Origin: Thermoplasmata archaeon
GTDB taxonomy: Archaea; Thermoplasmatota; Thermoplasmata; Lutacidiplasmatales; UBA184
DNA length: 7,533 bases
NCBI GenBank assembly: GCA_030038885.1
Contig: JASHQY010000120.1
Span: forward strand, 1-7,533
Reading direction: 5' to 3'
This document shows positions 5,637-7,533 of the stretch, piece by piece. Under the pieces are notes generated by a model that searched no databases, was not told the DNA's origin, and was given only the letters and a program-made list of their open reading frames with translations. Position numbers and translations under genes: made by a program. Each line of letters begins with the position of its first letter. The stretch's first letter is position 1.

Positions 5637-5657
5637 GATTTTACGAACCTTGATATC
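5637..5657 (+). promoter_or_regulatory. Core promoter of the coxMSL operon
   Basis: The only A/T-rich block in the forward half of the region is at 5638-5657, containing TTTTAC, ACGAACC (5643-5649) and TGATATC (5651-5657). A TATA box centred near 5654 would place the transcription start near 5680, giving a leader of about 22 nt. That leader includes GGGGGT (5690-5695), a moderate Shine-Dalgarno match 6 nt before the coxM ATG. Confidence 0.5.
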
Positions 5658-5701
5658 GGCCCATCCCTTCCCCCGCATGCCCGCGTCCCGGGGGTCGAAC
5701 G

Positions 5702-6577
5702 ATGTATCCACCGAACTTTGAGTACTACGCGCCGAGCACGCTTGCGGAGGCCATCGGACTCCTCGACCAGCATCAGGGCGAGGCGAAGGTGCTCGCCGGC
5801 GGCCAGAGCCTGATCGGGATGATGAAGCTGCGGCTCGCCCAGCCGGGCGCCCTGGTCGACATCAATCGGATCCCGAACCTCGCGTACATCCGCGAGGACG
5901 CGAAGGGACTCGCGATTGGCGCGCTCACGCGGACCGCCGAGCTCGGACGCTCGGAGGTCCTCAGGTCCCGGTACCCGATCCTCTCGGACGCCGGGCTCGA
6001 GATCGCCGACCCGACCGTCCGGAACTGGGGCACGGTCGGCGGCAACGTCTCGCACGGAGACCCCGGCAACGACCTGCCGGCGTGCATGCTCGCGCTGAAC
6101 GCGGACTACACGGTCCAGGGCCCGAAGGGCAGCCGGGTCATCCCCGCGCGCAAGTTCTACCCGGATTCGTTCGTCACCGCGCTGAAGCCGAACGAGGTCC
6201 TGACCGAGATCCGGATCGCCCGCCCCGGAGCGGGCACCGGGAGCGCCTACTCGAAGATGGAGCGCAAGGTCGGCGACTTCGCGACCGCCGCGGTCGGGGT
6301 TCACCTCGTCGTGGGCCAGGCCGGGGCGATCGATCGCGCCGGCATCGGCCTCACGAACGTCGGCCCGACCGCGATCTATGCGGCCGCGGCGTCCGACTTC
6401 CTCGCCGGGAAGACCGGCACCGCCGCCGACCTCGCGAAGGTCGGGGACCTCGCCGCCGAGGCGGCGCAGCCGATCGCCGACAACCGCGGGCCGGTGGAGT
6501 TCAAGAAGGACATGGTGCGGGTGTGGACCCGGCGGACCGTGACGCACGCGCTCGCGCGCGCCAAGGGAGGGAAGTAG
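5702..6577 (+). CDS. coxM: CO dehydrogenase medium (FAD-binding) subunit CoxM
   Basis: This 291-residue subunit carries FAD and passes electrons from the iron-sulfur subunit to the respiratory chain. The FAD motifs AGGQS (32-36) and TVGG (111-114) fall at the same residue numbers as AGGHS and TIGG in Oligotropha CoxM. Further form I-like signatures are GDPGNDLPA (119-127), ERKVGDFATAA (187-197), GIGLTNV (214-220) and NRGPVEFKKDM (261-271). Generic hydroxylase subunits usually have ADPAxDxP at the first of these. Gln35 replaces the usual His of form I, and Gly39 stands where Pro is common. It is the first gene of the M-S-L operon, with 1 nt before coxS. An overlapping 14-codon open frame starts at 5677 and ends inside this gene. 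Confidence 0.93.
   Translation: MYPPNFEYYAPSTLAEAIGLLDQHQGEAKVLAGGQSLIGMMKLRLAQPGALVDINRIPNLAYIREDAKGLAIGALTRTAELGRSEVLRSRYPILSDAGLEIADPTVRNWGTVGGNVSHGDPGNDLPACMLALNADYTVQGPKGSRVIPARKFYPDSFVTALKPNEVLTEIRIARPGAGTGSAYSKMERKVGDFATAAVGVHLVVGQAGAIDRAGIGLTNVGPTAIYAAAASDFLAGKTGTAADLAKVGDLAAEAAQPIADNRGPVEFKKDMVRVWTRRTVTHALARAKGGK
6565..6571 (+). promoter_or_regulatory. Shine-Dalgarno site of coxS
   Basis: GGGAGGG lies within the last codons of coxM, 7 nt before the coxS ATG at 6579. It decides that start over in-frame GTG codons at 6600 and 6633, and indicates tight translational coupling with coxM. Confidence 0.75.
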
Positions 6578-6578
6578 C

Positions 6579-7115
6579 ATGGCGATCGACGTCGAAGAGG
6601 TGGCGGGTTCGGTCCCGGCGAACACGACGCGCGTGATCCACGTGACGGTCAACGGGGTCGCGCACCGCTCGACCGTCCAGAACCGCACGCTGCTCGTGCA
6701 CTACCTGCGGGAGCGGCTCCGCCTCACCGGCACCCACATTGGCTGCGACACGGCGCACTGCGGTGCGTGCACGGTCCTCGTCGACGGGATCCCGGTGAAG
6801 TCGTGCAACCTTTTCGCGGTCCAGGTCGACGGGCGCAAGGTCGAGACCGTCGAGGGGCTCGAGACCGGCGGCAAGCTGCATCCGGTCCAGGAGGGCTTCC
6901 ACCTGGAGCACGGGCTCCAGTGCGGGTACTGCACGCCGGGCATGATGATGGCGACGGTCGCGCTGCTCGCGAGCAACCCGAACCCCACGGAGGAGGAGAT
7001 CCGGCGCGGGATCTCGGGCAACCTGTGCCGCTGCACCGGCTACGTCAACATCGTGAAGGCGGTCCAGTACGCGAGCCGCAAGATGCGCGAAGCCCCGGCG
7101 AAGGGAGGCGCGTAG
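6579..7115 (+). CDS. coxS: CO dehydrogenase small [2Fe-2S] subunit CoxS
   Basis: This 178-residue subunit holds two [2Fe-2S] clusters and relays electrons from the molybdenum site to FAD. The N-terminal plant-type cluster ligands are Cys56, Cys61, Cys64 and Cys76 (HIGCDTAHCGAC followed by VKSC). The C-terminal helical-domain ligands are Cys115, Cys118, Cys150 and Cys152 (LQCGYC and NLCRC). All eight cysteines are intact. LTGTHIGCDTAHCGACTV, VKSCNLFAVQ and QEGFHLEHGLQCGYCTPGM follow the Oligotropha form I CoxS closely. The N-terminus is about 15 residues longer than that protein's; a good Shine-Dalgarno site supports the ATG. The ATG is 1 nt after the coxM stop and the next gene begins 2 nt after this stop, so all three are one transcript. 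Confidence 0.95.
   Translation: MAIDVEEVAGSVPANTTRVIHVTVNGVAHRSTVQNRTLLVHYLRERLRLTGTHIGCDTAHCGACTVLVDGIPVKSCNLFAVQVDGRKVETVEGLETGGKLHPVQEGFHLEHGLQCGYCTPGMMMATVALLASNPNPTEEEIRRGISGNLCRCTGYVNIVKAVQYASRKMREAPAKGGA
7103..7108 (+). promoter_or_regulatory. Shine-Dalgarno site of coxL
   Basis: GGGAGG lies in the last codons of coxS, 9 nt before the coxL ATG at 7118. It is the same type of site as for coxS and supports the chosen start. Confidence 0.7.
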
Positions 7116-7117
7116 CG

Positions 7118-7533
7118 ATGGCGGAAGCGATCGCCGGCGGGATCGGCCAGTCGATCCCCCGCAAGGAGGACGCCCGGTTCATCCGCGGGAAGGGCAACTA
7201 CGTCGACGACGTCAACCTCCCCGACATGCTGTTCCTCGACCTCGTGCGGAGCCCGTACGCGCACGCGAAGATCACGGCGATCCGCAAGGAGAAGGCGCTC
7301 CACGTGCCGGGCGTCCTCGCGGTGATCACCGGCGCGGACCTCGCGGCGGCCAAGCTCGCGTGGATGCCGACCCTGATGTCGGACACGCAGATGGTCCTGC
7401 CGACCGACACCGTGATGTTCCAGGGGCAGGAGGTCGCCGGCGTCGTCGGGGTCGACCGCTACGCGGCCGCGGACGGCGTCGCGGCGGTCGAGGTCGACTA
7501 CGAGCCGCTCCCCGTGGTCGTCGACCCGTTCAA
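7118..7533 (+). CDS. coxL: CO dehydrogenase large molybdenum subunit CoxL (5' part, cut by window end)
   Basis: The first 138 codons are open to the last base. The catalytic subunit is about 800 residues in characterised enzymes, so most of it lies outside. The N-terminal aldehyde oxidase/xanthine dehydrogenase a/b hammerhead region is visible: RKEDARFIRGKGNYVDDV (15-32), LVRSPYAHAKI (42-52), PGVLAVITGADL (64-75), WMPTL (82-86), FQGQEVAGVVGVDRYAAAD (101-119) and VEVDYEPLPVVVDPF (124-138). MPTL, FQxQEVA and EVDYEPLPVxVDPF match form I CoxL of Oligotropha well. The protein would oxidise CO to CO2 at a Mo-Cu centre if the downstream active-site loop has the form I sequence AYRCSFR; that loop cannot be seen. 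No signal peptide is present, as expected for this enzyme. Confidence 0.93.
   Translation, partial: MAEAIAGGIGQSIPRKEDARFIRGKGNYVDDVNLPDMLFLDLVRSPYAHAKITAIRKEKALHVPGVLAVITGADLAAAKLAWMPTLMSDTQMVLPTDTVMFQGQEVAGVVGVDRYAAADGVAAVEVDYEPLPVVVDPF

Noticed and set aside
5463..5711. Upstream extension of coxF from an ATG at 5711
   Set aside because: The added residues are low complexity, overlap the coxM promoter, and the ATG at 5462 matches the family N-terminus and has a TATA-like box at the right distance.
4546..6688. Frames opposite or over coxF and coxM (4546-5544 minus, 4746-5813 plus, 5489-6688 minus)
   Set aside because: They overlap recognised genes in other phases and show no family motif.
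1..7533. CRISPR array, tRNA, rRNA, insertion sequence or attachment site
   Set aside because: No regularly spaced repeats, no tRNA arms or rRNA-like stretches, no transposase and no terminal inverted repeats were seen on either strand.

Overview
The window is GC-rich (by eye roughly 70%) and densely coding, with a strong preference for codons ending in G or C. It reads as archaeal. The MoaA-type radical SAM protein has the archaeal-style YCHDEG signature after its cluster motif, where bacterial forms usually have YCMP. At least one gene (coxF) has a purine-rich BRE-like box and a TATA-like box about 26 nt before its ATG, as expected for leaderless archaeal transcripts. A high-GC lineage such as an uncultured terrestrial Thermoplasmatota would fit, but no taxonomic marker is present and that placement is inference.

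Layout. Bases 1-115 carry two strong stem-loops and no convincing gene. Two forward genes follow: a nucleoside phosphorylase-family protein (116-913) and a single-domain universal stress protein (999-1451). Convergent to these, on the minus strand, lies a tight pair: a MoxR-type AAA+ ATPase (coxD-like, 2614-3501) followed by a VWA protein (coxE-like, 1472-2608). Divergent from the pair is moaA on the plus strand (3635-4606). It converges on an XdhC/CoxF maturation protein on the minus strand (4629-5462). Divergent from that is a plus-strand operon, coxM (5702-6577), coxS (6579-7115) and the first 138 codons of coxL (7118 to the window end).

How it fits together. CoxM, CoxS and CoxL are the FAD, double-[2Fe-2S] and molybdenum subunits of a molybdenum hydroxylase. 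The M-S-L order and sequence signatures along all three subunits point to form I aerobic CO dehydrogenase rather than a generic xanthine dehydrogenase-like enzyme. The decisive active-site loop of CoxL lies beyond the window. MoaA would make the pterin precursor of the molybdenum cofactor. CoxF would handle cofactor maturation, and CoxD with CoxE form the chaperone pair linked to active-site assembly. The window therefore holds a CO-oxidation locus with its accessory genes placed in alternating orientations upstream of the structural operon. The two divergent intergenic regions (3502-3634 and 5463-5701) each contain a perfect 14-bp palindrome and are the likely control points. The phosphorylase and stress protein have no evident role in CO oxidation.

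No RNA gene, CRISPR array, insertion sequence or attachment site was recognised.
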